From Roseitranquillus sediminis (GTDB lineage Bacteria > Pseudomonadota > Alphaproteobacteria > Rhodobacterales > Rhodobacteraceae): a stretch of 64,000 bases of DNA. Position 1 is the first letter of the stretch. Every line of letters begins with the position of its first letter. Under the pieces are notes generated by a model. That model saw only the letters and a program-made list of their open reading frames with translations. It did not search any database and was not told the DNA's origin. The translations under genes were made by a program, and so were the position numbers. The stretch is taken from positions 124,001-188,000 of the forward strand of contig NZ_JAFFOB010000005.1 in NCBI RefSeq assembly GCF_016918935.1. The letters run 5' to 3'. Of this stretch, positions 28,750 to 38,374 are shown one piece after another.

Positions 28750-28824
28750 TGGCAGCCCGTAGGGGAATCGAACCCCTCTTTCCAGGTTGAAAACCTGGCG
28801 TCCTAACCGATAGACGAACGGGCC
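28750..28824 (-). tRNA. tRNA-Glu (TTC anticodon)
   Basis: 75-nt cloverleaf with encoded CCA: acceptor GGCCCGT/ACGGGCT (G-U at 1-72), anticodon stem CCAGG/CCTGG around TTTTCAA (anticodon TTC), T stem AGGGG/CCCCT with TTCGATT. Discriminator G73. The integrase remnant lies on its 3' side. Confidence 0.95.
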
Positions 28825-28905
28825 AAGCCGGTGCGTGCGGCGTACCTAGTCAAAGCTCCGCAGCAGAGCAAGCGGATTTTTCCGCACTTTCCAGTGGTCG
28901 TGGCG

Positions 28906-30666
28906 TCAGTCGCAGGCGGCGTCCTCGACGCGCAGCTGCACCCGTTCTCGTCCCTGCCAAACATTGATCTCAAGCCGTCCGGCGAGGTGCAGCGAACGGC
29001 CCGCTCGCGCTTCGACGGCAGGCCCGAGGGGTCCGTCAAAGGCGCGGAATGCGATGGCCTGCAGTCGACCGCCGGCGCCGTCGGCAAGGTCGAGCCGCAG
29101 GTGTCCTTCTCCGACCCGCCGCACCCCGGCCAGCCTCACGTCCGCCAGTGCGAACCGCGGCGCGCTTGAGCCCATCCCGAAGGGTCCGGCAGCGTCCACG
29201 CGGCGCACGAGCTCGGCCGTCGCCGCGCATGGCGCAACGAGGGCGTCCAGGACAAGATCGTTGCGGCGCATCTCCTGCCCGGCCTGCCGGGCGAGCAGTT
29301 CGCCCAGCCGCGCCATGGCCGGCTCGAGCCCGTTCCGCTCCACGCTCAGGCCCGCCGCCATCCGGTGGCCTCCGCCGCGCAGCAGCAAGCCCTCTGCCGC
29401 CAGCCGATGCACCGCGGCGCCAAGATCCACGCCAGCCACCGAGCGGCCCGAGCCGACGCCGGTGGCTCCATCGAAGCCGATCACCACCGCAGGCCGGCCA
29501 GTTGCCTCCTTCAGCCGGGCGGCGACGATGCCGACGACGCCGGGATGCCAGCCCTCGCCCGCCGCCCAGGCGAGCGGTCCGTCGTCGCCGCGCGCCTCGA
29601 CCTGCGCCAGCGCGGCCTCGCGCACCTGCGCCTCGATTTCGCGCCGCTCGTCGTTGAGACGGTGGAGTTGCTCCGCCAGCGCGGCCGCCTCGTGCGGATC
29701 GTCGGTGGAAAGAACCCGCGCGCCGAGGTCGGCGCGTCCAATCCGGCCCCCGGCGTTGATCCGGGGGCCCAGCACGAAACCGAGGTGGTGGCACTCCGGC
29801 GGCCGGTCGAGCGCGGCGACGTCGGCGAGCGCGACGAGCCCAGGCCGCTCACGCCGCCGCATCACTTCGAGACCCCTCCGCACAAGCGCCCGGTTGACGC
29901 CGACGAGCGGCGCCACGTCGGCTACAGTGGCAAGTGCAACGAGGTCGAGCATCGCAATCAGGTCGGGGCCGTTCGCCCCCTCCTCGCGCAGTCGGCGACC
30001 CATGTCGACGAGGAGCAGGAAGACGACCGCCGCCGCGCAAAGGTGCGCCAGCGACCCGTCCTCGTCCGCCCGGTTCGGGTTCACGACCGCCAGCGCCGCC
30101 GGCAGCTCCGCGCCACCAAGGTGGTGATCGAGCACGACCACGTCCGCGCCGCGCGCGGCGGCGACCGGTCCGTGAGCGACCGTCCCGCAATCGACGCAGA
30201 CGATCAGGTCGTGCTCGGCGGCCAGCGCCGCCATCGCCGGCTCGTTCGGGCCGTAGCCCTCTTCGAGCCGGTCCGGCACATAGAGCGTCGCGCCCAGTCC
30301 CATGTGCCTCAGCCAGATCAGCAGGAGGGCGGCCGAGGCGCCGCCGTCGACGTCGTAGTCGGCAAAAATAGCCACGCGTTCCCGCCGGCGCACCGCGCGC
30401 AGCAGACGTTGCGAGGCCACCTCCATGTCCCTGAGGCTGCGGGGATCGGGCAGCAGGTCGCGCAGGGTCGGCGCGAGGTAAGCGGCCGCACCGTCCGGCG
30501 CCACACCCCGCGCGACGAGGCACCGACAGACGACCTCCGGCAGGCCCGTCGCCTGCGCCATCGCCTCGGTCAGCCGGTCCGCCTCGATCGTCGGGCCAAC
30601 CCAGCGCCGCCCGGTGACGGACGCTTCGACGTTCAGGAAGGCGGTGGAGGCGTGATCGCGCGGCAT
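28906..30666 (-). CDS. recJ: Single-stranded-DNA-specific exonuclease RecJ
   Basis: 586 residues. 5'-3' exonuclease in recombination and mismatch repair. DHH-superfamily motifs: IFADYDVDGGASAA, CVDCGT, VLDHHLGG, and the DHHA1 motif GGGHRMAAG; an OB-like C-terminal domain follows. The sequence before it holds only tRNA-Glu and the scar. The order hom-glpX-recJ is typical of Rhodobacterales. Confidence 0.96.
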   Translation of the reverse strand: MPRDHASTAFLNVEASVTGRRWVGPTIEADRLTEAMAQATGLPEVVCRCLVARGVAPDGAAAYLAPTLRDLLPDPRSLRDMEVASQRLLRAVRRRERVAIFADYDVDGGASAALLLIWLRHMGLGATLYVPDRLEEGYGPNEPAMAALAAEHDLIVCVDCGTVAHGPVAAARGADVVVLDHHLGGAELPAALAVVNPNRADEDGSLAHLCAAAVVFLLLVDMGRRLREEGANGPDLIAMLDLVALATVADVAPLVGVNRALVRRGLEVMRRRERPGLVALADVAALDRPPECHHLGFVLGPRINAGGRIGRADLGARVLSTDDPHEAAALAEQLHRLNDERREIEAQVREAALAQVEARGDDGPLAWAAGEGWHPGVVGIVAARLKEATGRPAVVIGFDGATGVGSGRSVAGVDLGAAVHRLAAEGLLLRGGGHRMAAGLSVERNGLEPAMARLGELLARQAGQEMRRNDLVLDALVAPCAATAELVRRVDAAGPFGMGSSAPRFALADVRLAGVRRVGEGHLRLDLADGAGGRLQAIAFRAFDGPLGPAVEARAGRSLHLAGRLEINVWQGRERVQLRVEDAACD

Positions 30667-30735
30667 TTGTCACCAGATTTAGTGTCTGACCCTCAGGTGC
30701 ACTACATCGCAGTGACGGCGCGGCGCAACCTCTCG

Positions 30736-31701
30736 TCAGCTCGGGTTGCGGTAGCTCATCCGCCGGACCGAGCCGGTTTTGGACCGCATCAGCAGCGTCT
30801 CGGTCGTCAGATATCCGAGCTCTCGCTTGACGCCAGGCAGGATCGAGCCGTCTGTTACGCCGGTCGCCGCGAAGATGACGTCCTGAGTGACCATATCGTC
30901 CCGCCGATAGACCCGGTCCAAATCCTCGATCCCCGCCTTGGCCGCCCTGCCCCGCTCGTCGTCGTTACGGAAGAGAAGTCGTCCGTACATCTGCCCGCCC
31001 ATGCACTTCAGCGCCGCGGCGGCGAGGACGCCCTCCGGCGCGCCGCCCGAGCCCATGTACATGTCTATCCCCGTCAGGTGCGGCTCGGCGCAGTGGATTA
31101 CGCCCGCCACGTCGCCGTCCGTGATCAGGCGGATAGCGGCGCCGGTCGAGCGGATCTCGGCGATCATCTCCTCGTGGCGCGGCCGCTCCAGCACGCACAC
31201 GGTAATGTCCTCAGTCTCGCCACCCTTGGCGGCGGCCAGCGCGCGCACGCGTTCTGCAGGACTCATGTCCATCGTGACCGTGTCGGGTTCGTAGCCCGGC
31301 CCTATCGCCAGCTTGTCCATGTAGACGTCAGGCGCGTGCAGCAGCGTGCCTCGCGGCGCCATCGCGATCACCGTCAACGCGTTCGGCATGTCCTTCGCGG
31401 TTAGCGTCGTCCCCTCGAGCGGGTCGAGCGCGATGTCCACCGCGGGCCCCTCGCCGGTGCCGACCTCCTCGCCGATGAAGAGCATCGGCGCCTCGTCGCG
31501 CTCGCCCTCGCCGATGACCACCACGCCGGCGATGTCGAGCATGTTCAGCTGCTCGCGCATCGCATTGACGGCGGCCTGGTCCGCGGCCTTCTCGTCGCCA
31601 CGCCCTATCAGGCGGGCCGATGCCATTGCAGCGGCCTCGCTTACCCGCGCCAGCCCGAGCGAGAGCATACGGTCGTGGAATTGCACGGGGTTCGCGTTCA
31701 T
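30736..31701 (-). CDS. glpX: Fructose-1,6-bisphosphatase, class II
   Basis: 321 residues. Hydrolyses fructose (and often sedoheptulose) 1,6-bisphosphate in gluconeogenesis or the Calvin cycle. Class II motifs are GEGERDEAPMLFIGEEVG, the metal site DPLEGTTL and MGSGGAPEGVLAAAAL. Length and motifs are normal. It lies between the M15-like gene and recJ, all on the minus strand. Confidence 0.96.
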   Translation of the reverse strand: MNANPVQFHDRMLSLGLARVSEAAAMASARLIGRGDEKAADQAAVNAMREQLNMLDIAGVVVIGEGERDEAPMLFIGEEVGTGEGPAVDIALDPLEGTTLTAKDMPNALTVIAMAPRGTLLHAPDVYMDKLAIGPGYEPDTVTMDMSPAERVRALAAAKGGETEDITVCVLERPRHEEMIAEIRSTGAAIRLITDGDVAGVIHCAEPHLTGIDMYMGSGGAPEGVLAAAALKCMGGQMYGRLLFRNDDERGRAAKAGIEDLDRVYRRDDMVTQDVIFAATGVTDGSILPGVKRELGYLTTETLLMRSKTGSVRRMSYRNPS

Positions 31702-31777
31702 TCGGCGTCCTCTCCATGGCGTGAACGCAGTACCCCTATCCGCTAACGCGGCGGCGGCACAAGCTCGGACCGTGGAC

Positions 31778-32422
31778 TCACGCCGGATACCGGATGCCGC
31801 GAGAGGGCGGAAAGTCGGCGTAGCGGACGCGACGGCGCTCTTCCGGCTCGCCAGGCGCGTCGCCGCGCCCGAGGATCTTGCGGCGCGGGCCGATCCAGGA
31901 GCGGATGGTACGCTCCGGACGCTCTCGCCATGTCAGATTGAACGCCGCGCGGATCGGAAAGAATTCGATCCCGTGGTACTCTAGGTGGTCGTGCAGCCAC
32001 CACGCCAGGTCGAGCCAGTCGCGACCCTGCTCGTAGCGGTCGGCGAACCAAGGGACCACGATGCAGGCGCAGGCGCCCATCCTGCCCTCCGCATCGCGCC
32101 GGTCCCAGATGTGGCCCGCGCAGTTCGCCTCGTTCGAGGCGCAGTTGTATCCCCGCTCATTGCCAAGGGCGTTGACCGCCGGCGAGCGGTAGGCGGAGCG
32201 TACCGCGATGGGCCCGAATGTCTCGACCAGCGGCTCCAGCAGCGTCTGCGCCAGCGCCCGGCCCGCCGCCAAAGCGAGGTCCGGGTCGTCGGGGATGTTC
32301 GGCACACCGTGGAAGTTGCCGATCTCGCTGTAGAGGAAATCGCGCATGAAGAAGTGGCGCGACAGCCGCTCGCGTCCCAGCGCCTCCAGCCCCCTGACGC
32401 TCCCCGGCCTGCGCCGCGCCAT
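31778..32422 (-). CDS. Peptidase M15-like protein of unknown function
   Basis: 214 residues. The stretch IAVRSAYRSPAVNALG matches the signature before the zinc site in M15A-type peptidoglycan peptidases, and AGHIWDRRDAEGRMGA supplies His and Asp at a plausible spacing. No signal peptide is visible. A family of this kind is widespread as hypothetical protein in Rhodobacterales. It follows hom by 9 bp. Peptidase activity is unproven. Confidence 0.65.
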   Translation of the reverse strand: MARRRPGSVRGLEALGRERLSRHFFMRDFLYSEIGNFHGVPNIPDDPDLALAAGRALAQTLLEPLVETFGPIAVRSAYRSPAVNALGNERGYNCASNEANCAGHIWDRRDAEGRMGACACIVVPWFADRYEQGRDWLDLAWWLHDHLEYHGIEFFPIRAAFNLTWRERPERTIRSWIGPRRKILGRGDAPGEPEERRRVRYADFPPSRGIRYPA

Positions 32423-32431
32423 GACCGCCGC

Positions 32432-33727
32432 TCAGACCTCTTCGATCCGCAGCGCCACGGGGGAGCCGGAGACGACGCCGGTCGCGTCCATTCCCGCCAC
32501 TGCCTGGTCCAGCGCTGCACGACTGGTGCGATGGGTGACGATCAGCACAGGCGCAACTGCCTCGGCGTGGCCATACTGGCGCATCCGGTCGATCGAGATG
32601 CCGGCGTCGCCCAAGGCCGTTGCAATCCGCGCGAGCGCGCCCGGCTTGTCGACGAGCGCGAGCCGCAGGTAGTAGGGCGCGGGCGCCGAGGCGCTGGCCG
32701 CCGGCGCCGCCTCCATCGAGGCCGCGGGCTGCCCAAAGGTCGAGAGGCGCGTTCCACGCGCGAGGTCCAGGACATCGGACATCACCGCGCTCGCCGTGGG
32801 CCCCTCGCCCGCGCCCGCGCCTTGCAGCACGATCTGTCCGGCGGCGTCGCCCTCCAGCACCACCATGTTCGTCGCTGCCTCGAGCTGGCCAAGCGAACTC
32901 CCCGCCGGGACGAGGCAGGGCGACATGCGGCATTCCAACCCCCGCCCCGTCATCTGCGCCACGCCGAGCAGCTTGATGCGGAATCCCATGTCGGCCGCCT
33001 GGCGGATGTCGTCGATCGAAACCCGCTCGATCCCCTCTATGGCGACCGCGTCGAAATCGACCCGCGTGCCGAAGGCGATTGCCGTCAGCAGCGCCAGCTT
33101 GTGCCCCGCGTCGATCCCGCCCACGTCCAGCGTCGGGTCCGCCTCGAGATAGCCCAGCGCCTTGGCCTCGGCGAAGACCTCCTCATAGGTCAGGCCGGCG
33201 CTCTCCATCCGCGTCAGGATGTAATTGCATGTGCCGTTCATCACGCCCATGACGCGCATGACCTCGTTCCCCGCAAGGCCTTCCGTCAGCGCCTTCACCA
33301 CCGGGATGCCGCCCGCCACCGCGGCCTCGAAGCGCAGGACGGCGCCATTGGCCTCCGCCGCCTCGGCCAGCGCCTGCCCGTGCACCGCGAGCATCGCCTT
33401 GTTCGCCGTGACGACGTCCTTGCCCGCGGCGATCGCCGCCTCGACCGCCGCCTTGGCCGGCCCGTCCGAGCCGCCCATCAACTCGACCAGCACGTCGACG
33501 TCGTCGCGCCGGGCCAGCGCTACCGGGTCGTCCTCCCAGGCATAGCTGGCGATGCGGATGCCGCGGTCCTTGTCCCGCGTGCGAGCGGACACGGCGGTGA
33601 TCTCCACCGGCCGTCCGGCGCGGCGCTCCAGGATCTGCGCGTGACGCTGGACGATCCGCACGACGCCCGTGCCCACGGTGCCGAGCCCGGCGATGCCGAG
33701 CCTCAGGGGTTCCGTCATGCGCTCCAT
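32432..33727 (-). CDS. hom: Homoserine dehydrogenase
   Basis: 431 residues. NAD(P)H-dependent reduction of aspartate semialdehyde to homoserine, for threonine and methionine. N-terminal Rossmann motif GIAGLGTVGTGVV, catalytic-domain marks AAVAGGIPVVKALTEGLAGN and GVMNGTCNYILT, and a C-terminal ACT domain (YYLRLALVDKPGALARI) for allosteric control by threonine. Starts at ATG 33727 or 33718. Confidence 0.96.
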   Translation of the reverse strand: MERMTEPLRLGIAGLGTVGTGVVRIVQRHAQILERRAGRPVEITAVSARTRDKDRGIRIASYAWEDDPVALARRDDVDVLVELMGGSDGPAKAAVEAAIAAGKDVVTANKAMLAVHGQALAEAAEANGAVLRFEAAVAGGIPVVKALTEGLAGNEVMRVMGVMNGTCNYILTRMESAGLTYEEVFAEAKALGYLEADPTLDVGGIDAGHKLALLTAIAFGTRVDFDAVAIEGIERVSIDDIRQAADMGFRIKLLGVAQMTGRGLECRMSPCLVPAGSSLGQLEAATNMVVLEGDAAGQIVLQGAGAGEGPTASAVMSDVLDLARGTRLSTFGQPAASMEAAPAASASAPAPYYLRLALVDKPGALARIATALGDAGISIDRMRQYGHAEAVAPVLIVTHRTSRAALDQAVAGMDATGVVSGSPVALRIEEV

Positions 33728-33782
33728 CTCCTCGCCGCGACCGCGGGCGCCTTAGCCGGTTTGCCGCGGCCCGTCCACCGGA

Positions 33783-34061
33783 TCACCGATGCCGCGCAGC
33801 CGCCTCGATCATGCGCCGCCGCTCGTCGTCGGAGATCGCTCCGTCGCCGGCCGCCGCGGCGCGCGCCTTTAGCGCCTCGGCGCGGGCGATGAGGGCGTCG
33901 TCCGGCGGCACCGACGCCTGCGGCGCCGGCACGCTCACCTGGCCGAGCGGCACGATCCGCGGATATGGCCCCTGAACCTCCGCCGGCGCGCGCGCAAGCT
34001 CGGGGAACGGCGCACACGCCGCGACGGAGAGGGCAAGAGTGATGGCCTTCAGCGCTTGCAT
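33783..34061 (-). CDS. Small lipoprotein
   Basis: 92 residues. Signal sequence MQALKAITLALSVAAC ends in a lipobox with Cys16. After a Pro-rich linker (YPRIVPLGQVSVPAP) comes a charged helix (IARAEALKARAAAAGDG). Anchored in the envelope; a similar short lipoprotein is found in this position in Rhodobacterales. Function unknown. The longer open frame upstream is an artefact antisense to glutamate dehydrogenase. Confidence 0.72.
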   Translation of the reverse strand: MQALKAITLALSVAACAPFPELARAPAEVQGPYPRIVPLGQVSVPAPQASVPPDDALIARAEALKARAAAAGDGAISDDERRRMIEAAARHR

Positions 34062-34144
34062 CGCGCGAACATAGGAGCGGACCGCTGCCCCTCGCAAGCG
34101 GCGCGTCGCAGCCCCGCAGATCCTCCGCCGCGGCAAAGGACGCC

Positions 34145-34161
34145 GCGCGCCGGAGGCGCGC
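34145..34161. repeat. GC-rich hairpin in spacer
   Basis: GCGCGCC-GGA-GGCGCGC, a perfect 7-bp stem in the 207-bp spacer between two divergent genes. A second one, GGGGC-GAA-GCCCC, lies about 20 bp on. No U-run follows either, so they are not clear terminators. Confidence 0.4.
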
Positions 34162-34268
34162 CGCCGCTTCCGCACGGTGGGGGCGAAGCCCCTGCCTGCG
34201 GGAGCGGCGCCCCCCTTGCCGGCTCGCGGCCCCTCGACCCGGCTGGATCGCCGCGCTAAGCCGCCGCC

Positions 34269-34760
34269 GTGACCGACGCTCCTCCCGTACTCGCGACGCT
34301 CGCCGCCTCTCCGGTCCGCCGAGTGCTGGCACTGCTCGTGCTGGCGATCCTCGGCGCCCTTTGCTTTTGGTTCGGACTGGCCCCGGGTCCCACTGCTGCT
34401 GGCTGGCGCGTCGTGCTCATCGGACTTGGGGGTGGTCTGGCGTGGCTCGGCCTCGCCATGCTGCGCGTTACGCGCGAGCGCATCGAACTCACGGCTGAGG
34501 GGCTCAGGGACACGACCGGCCGTTCCCTCGCCGGACTGGACGACATCGTGGCGGTCGAGCGCGGCGCCTTCGCCTTCAAGCCGGCGAACGGCTTCGTCAT
34601 ACGCCTCTCGCAATCCGCTCCGTGGGGCTGGGCGCCGGGCATCTGGTGGCGTTTCGGCGCCCGCCTCGGGGTCGGCGGCGTAACGCCGAAGTACCAGGCA
34701 CGCTACATGGCCGACACGCTCGCGGCGCTCCTCGCGCGCCGCGATGGCGGAGAGAACTGA
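34269..34760 (+). CDS. Membrane protein of unknown function
   Basis: 163 residues. Two membrane helices (about 17-40 and 45-66), then a soluble beta-rich, PH-like domain with [21 protein letters not shown] and [12 protein letters not shown], and the Trp-rich segment [19 protein letters not shown]. This layout is common in conserved Rhodobacterales membrane proteins. It lies 96 bp before gdh on the same strand. Confidence 0.65.
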
Positions 34761-34856
34761 AGTTTCAGGCGGACGAACCACCCGTCGCGACCTATGCTCC
34801 TCCGTGTCGCAGCCCCAGAGGGCGCCCGCGGCGCGACCGACGATGGGAGGAGACCA

Positions 34857-36290
34857 ATGGACGCAACCGTCAACGAGCCGAGCTTCCGCGAGTCCGTCGA
34901 CATCATGTTCAACCGCGCCACCGCGCGAATGGACATGTCGCCGGGCCTTTGCGAGAAGATCAGGGTCTGCAACTCGACCTACACCGTCCGCTTCGGGGTT
35001 CGTCTCAGGGGCGAGATCCACACCTTCACCGGCTATCGCTCCGTCCATTCCGAGCACATGGAGCCGGTCAAGGGCGGCATCCGCTACGCCCTGGAGGTGA
35101 ACCAGGACGAGGTTGAGGCGCTGGCGGCGCTGATGACCTACAAGTGCGCCCTGGCCGAGGTGCCATATGGCGGCGCCAAGGGCGGCCTCCGGATCGACCC
35201 GCGACAATACACGGAACACGAGCTCGAGCTCATCACCCGCCGCTTCGCCTACGAGCTCGCAAAGCGCGACCTGATCAATCCGGCGCAGAACGTTCCGGCG
35301 CCCGACATGGGCACGGGCGAGCGCGAGATGGCTTGGATGGCCGACCAGTACGCTCGGATGAACACGACCGACATCAACAGCCGCGCCTGCGTCACCGGCA
35401 AGCCGCTGAACGCCGGCGGCATCGCAGGGCGCGTCGAGGCAACCGGCCGCGGCGTGCAGTATGCCCTGCACGAGTTCTTCCGGCACCCCGAGGACGTGCG
35501 GCGCGCGAACCTCTCCGGCACGCTCGACGGCAAGTCCGTGATCGTGCAGGGCCTCGGCAACGTAGGCTTCCACGCTGCGCAGTTCCTCAGCGTCGAGGAC
35601 GGCTGCCGGATCACGGCGGTGATCGAGCGGGACGGCGCCGTCACCAATCCCGACGGCCTAGACATCCTCGCGCTGCACGAGTGGATGCGCGAGACCGGCG
35701 GCGTGAAGAACTTCCCCGGCGCGACCTACGTCGAGGATGGGAAATCGGTGCTGGAGCACCATTGTGACATACTGATCCCGGCGGCACTCGAGGCGGTCAT
35801 CAACCGGGGCAATGCCGATCGCATCCGCGCGCCGCTGATCATCGAGGCCGCCAACGGTCCCGTCACCGCCGGCGCAGATGAGATCCTGCGCTCCAAGGGC
35901 GTTGTCATCATCCCCGACATGTACGCCAACGCGGGTGGCGTCACGGTCAGCTACTTCGAATGGGTCAAGAACCTCAGCCACATCCGCTTCGGCCGGATGC
36001 AGCGCCGGGCCGAGGAACGGCGCCACCGGCTCATCGTCGACGAACTCGAGCGGCTGTCTGCCGACCGCGGACTCGGCTGGGAGATCTCGCCCGGCTTCAA
36101 GGAGGCTTACCTGCGCGGCGCGGACGAGCTGGAGCTGGTCCGCTCGGGCCTCGATGACACGATGCGCACCGGCTACCAGGCCATGGCACATATCTGGCGG
36201 ACGCGCGACGACATCGACGACCTCAGGACCGCCGCCTACGTGGTCGCGGTGGACCGGGTCGCGCAATCCTACCGCAACAAGGGGCTCTGA
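34857..36290 (+). CDS. Glutamate dehydrogenase (Glu/Leu/Phe/Val family)
   Basis: 477 residues. Interconverts glutamate and 2-oxoglutarate plus ammonia. PVKGGIRYALEVN and the catalytic Lys of MTYKCALAEVPYGGAKGG are present, followed by the Rossmann domain with VIVQGLGNVGFHAA. GGGAGGAGA lies five bases before the ATG at 34857, which fixes the start. Specificity within the family (Glu versus branched-chain) is inferred from overall similarity. Confidence 0.93.
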   Translation: MDATVNEPSFRESVDIMFNRATARMDMSPGLCEKIRVCNSTYTVRFGVRLRGEIHTFTGYRSVHSEHMEPVKGGIRYALEVNQDEVEALAALMTYKCALAEVPYGGAKGGLRIDPRQYTEHELELITRRFAYELAKRDLINPAQNVPAPDMGTGEREMAWMADQYARMNTTDINSRACVTGKPLNAGGIAGRVEATGRGVQYALHEFFRHPEDVRRANLSGTLDGKSVIVQGLGNVGFHAAQFLSVEDGCRITAVIERDGAVTNPDGLDILALHEWMRETGGVKNFPGATYVEDGKSVLEHHCDILIPAALEAVINRGNADRIRAPLIIEAANGPVTAGADEILRSKGVVIIPDMYANAGGVTVSYFEWVKNLSHIRFGRMQRRAEERRHRLIVDELERLSADRGLGWEISPGFKEAYLRGADELELVRSGLDDTMRTGYQAMAHIWRTRDDIDDLRTAAYVVAVDRVAQSYRNKGL

Positions 36291-36314
36291 CGGCGAGCGG
36301 CGAGATCTGCCGGC

Positions 36315-38252
36315 TCAGCGGCCCTTGAGGTCGCTTGTCAGGTCGAGCGCTTCCGCGGCGCCGGCCAGTCGCGCGCGATAGATCGGCAGCGACTCCGCGA
36401 CCCGCATGATGTAGTTGCGGGTCTCGTCGAACGGGACGTGCTCGACCCAGTCGACCACGTCAACGGTATCGCTGCGCGGATCGCCCAGAACCTCCATCCA
36501 GCGTAGCGGGCGCCCCGGCCCCGCGTTGTAGCCGGCGGAGACCAGCGCGACGCTCGGCCCGAACCGATCCCGGAGGCCAGCGAGGTACTCGGTTCCCAGC
36601 CGGGCGTTGTAGAGCGGGTCGCTGACCAGACGGCCGACCGAGTAGTCGAGGCCGAGGTTTCGCGAGACGATCTCCGCCGTGCTGGGCATCAGTTGCATGA
36701 GCCCGCGCGCGCCGGCGCCGGATTGCACGACCGGATCGAACTCGCTCTCGCGACGGGCGATGCTCAACGCCAGCTCGGGCGGGACGTCGGGATGCTCGAC
36801 CCCCAGGTCGACGACGGGATAGTAAGCCCGCGGCAGCACTATGCCGCGGGAGGCTGCGTGCTTTGCCACCATCAGCGCGAGGTGAGGCTCGTCCTCCGCC
36901 AGTGCATGATCGGCAAGCGCGCCCATCTCTTCGCTCGAGAGGCTCTCCGCGAGGTGCACCATGAACCGCTCGGCTAGGTTCCGCTCGCCGGCAGCCCGGA
37001 ACATCTCGGCGGCCGCCATGACCGAGCTTCGGGATGCGGGCAGGCTCTTCCAGTCAGGATACTCCTCCGCGCCCAGCAGCGCCTCGTCGGGCGCCAGCCC
37101 GGCGCGCTCGGCCGCCAGGAGACCGTAGTAGCTCGTCTGGTGCTCGGCGCCGAAGGCGTAGGCGCGCCGCGCCGCCTCGGCGTTGCCGAGCGCCTCCTCG
37201 GCCCGGCCCAGCCAGTAGCCGGCGCGCCCGAGGCTGATCGGCGTCACCACGGCCGCGCCGAGCGCGGCGAAATGGTCCGCCGCCGCCTGCGGCTCGTCGA
37301 GGTAGGTCAGCGCGATGTAACCCGACAGCCACTCGAGGTCCGCATAGTCGCTTCCCTCGACCAGCCCGTGTGACGATGCCAGCTCGTAGGCCGTTTGCGC
37401 CTCGCCCCGCCGCATCAGCTCGCGCGCCATGCGGCGGCGGCGGTCCGCCCAGGCCTCGGGCCGCCCCAGTTGCTCCGGGCGGCGGCCAAGGACGAGGTCG
37501 AGCGCGTCGGCGTCACGCCCGCGCCGCGCCCGCCACTCGAAACGCTCGTGCGCCAGGCCCGGATCATCGACCAGCTCCTCGGATACCGCCTCGATCAGCG
37601 TGTCCACGCCCGGCGTGTCACCGCGCAGCGCCAGCCGCGCCGCCGCGAGCCGGCGCCAGCCGTCAGGCACCCGCGGCAACATCCGCCGAGCGCCCTGCTC
37701 GTCACCCTCCCACAGCAGCATGTCGAGGCGGGCGACGTGGTGCCGCTCGAGCATGTGGCCATAGCGGGAGATGAAGGCGAGCTCGGTCGGCGCGTCCATC
37801 GCCTGCGTGAGCCACGCCAGCACCGCCAGCGCTTCGGCATCTCCGTCGCGGCCGAGTTCGGTGTAGGCGACGGCGAGCGCGAGCGAGCCGGTGCCGGTCT
37901 GCGGACGATCGCCGCCGAAGAACGACACCACCGCGTCGGCGCTGCCGCCAATCGGCAGGTCGCCCTCGACCCGTCGGCGCAGGAACGGCAGGCCGGGCCA
38001 ATCCGCCCGCCGCGACAGGAACGCCAGCGCCTCGTCCAGAGAACCGCGCCCTGCGCGCAGCCTGTGCCACTCCACGATGTCAGGCGCCACGCCGCCGGCG
38101 CGGGCCGCCAGTGTCTCGGCTTCGGGCCACGCGCCCGAGCGCATGGCGGCGAGCGACGAGGCGATGCTGCCCGCCTCATGAGCCGTGGACTTGACGGTGC
38201 CGGCGGACAGGCCGGCGGCAAAGAAGAGGAGAATCAGCGCGAATCTAAGCAT
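36315..38252 (-). CDS. Soluble lytic murein transglycosylase
   Basis: 645 residues. Signal peptide at the N-terminus (MLRFALILLFFAAGLSAG), a long superhelical U-domain rich in TPR-like Ala helices (about 30-440) and the C-terminal GH23 domain with the catalytic Glu in SIARRESEFDP, GARGLMQLMPSTA and SAGYNAGPGR. It cleaves glycan strands in the periplasm. It converges with gdh and is divergent from dapA. Confidence 0.93.
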   Translation of the reverse strand: MLRFALILLFFAAGLSAGTVKSTAHEAGSIASSLAAMRSGAWPEAETLAARAGGVAPDIVEWHRLRAGRGSLDEALAFLSRRADWPGLPFLRRRVEGDLPIGGSADAVVSFFGGDRPQTGTGSLALAVAYTELGRDGDAEALAVLAWLTQAMDAPTELAFISRYGHMLERHHVARLDMLLWEGDEQGARRMLPRVPDGWRRLAAARLALRGDTPGVDTLIEAVSEELVDDPGLAHERFEWRARRGRDADALDLVLGRRPEQLGRPEAWADRRRRMARELMRRGEAQTAYELASSHGLVEGSDYADLEWLSGYIALTYLDEPQAAADHFAALGAAVVTPISLGRAGYWLGRAEEALGNAEAARRAYAFGAEHQTSYYGLLAAERAGLAPDEALLGAEEYPDWKSLPASRSSVMAAAEMFRAAGERNLAERFMVHLAESLSSEEMGALADHALAEDEPHLALMVAKHAASRGIVLPRAYYPVVDLGVEHPDVPPELALSIARRESEFDPVVQSGAGARGLMQLMPSTAEIVSRNLGLDYSVGRLVSDPLYNARLGTEYLAGLRDRFGPSVALVSAGYNAGPGRPLRWMEVLGDPRSDTVDVVDWVEHVPFDETRNYIMRVAESLPIYRARLAGAAEALDLTSDLKGR

Positions 38253-38374
38253 CGGGCGGGAGGCTACCGGCCGACGCGCGGCCCGCAACTCACGAACTTG
38301 GCAACACCCGCTCGGCCCGCTAGTGTCCGCGCGCCTCGACCGCAGGCCGTCACAGCAGGAAAGAGTTGCCGATC

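Noticed and set aside
33783-35573. A 596-codon open frame on the minus strand across glutamate dehydrogenase
   Set aside because: Only its last 92 codons (the lipoprotein) look like protein; the rest is the antisense of a well-supported gene and reflects GC-rich codon bias.
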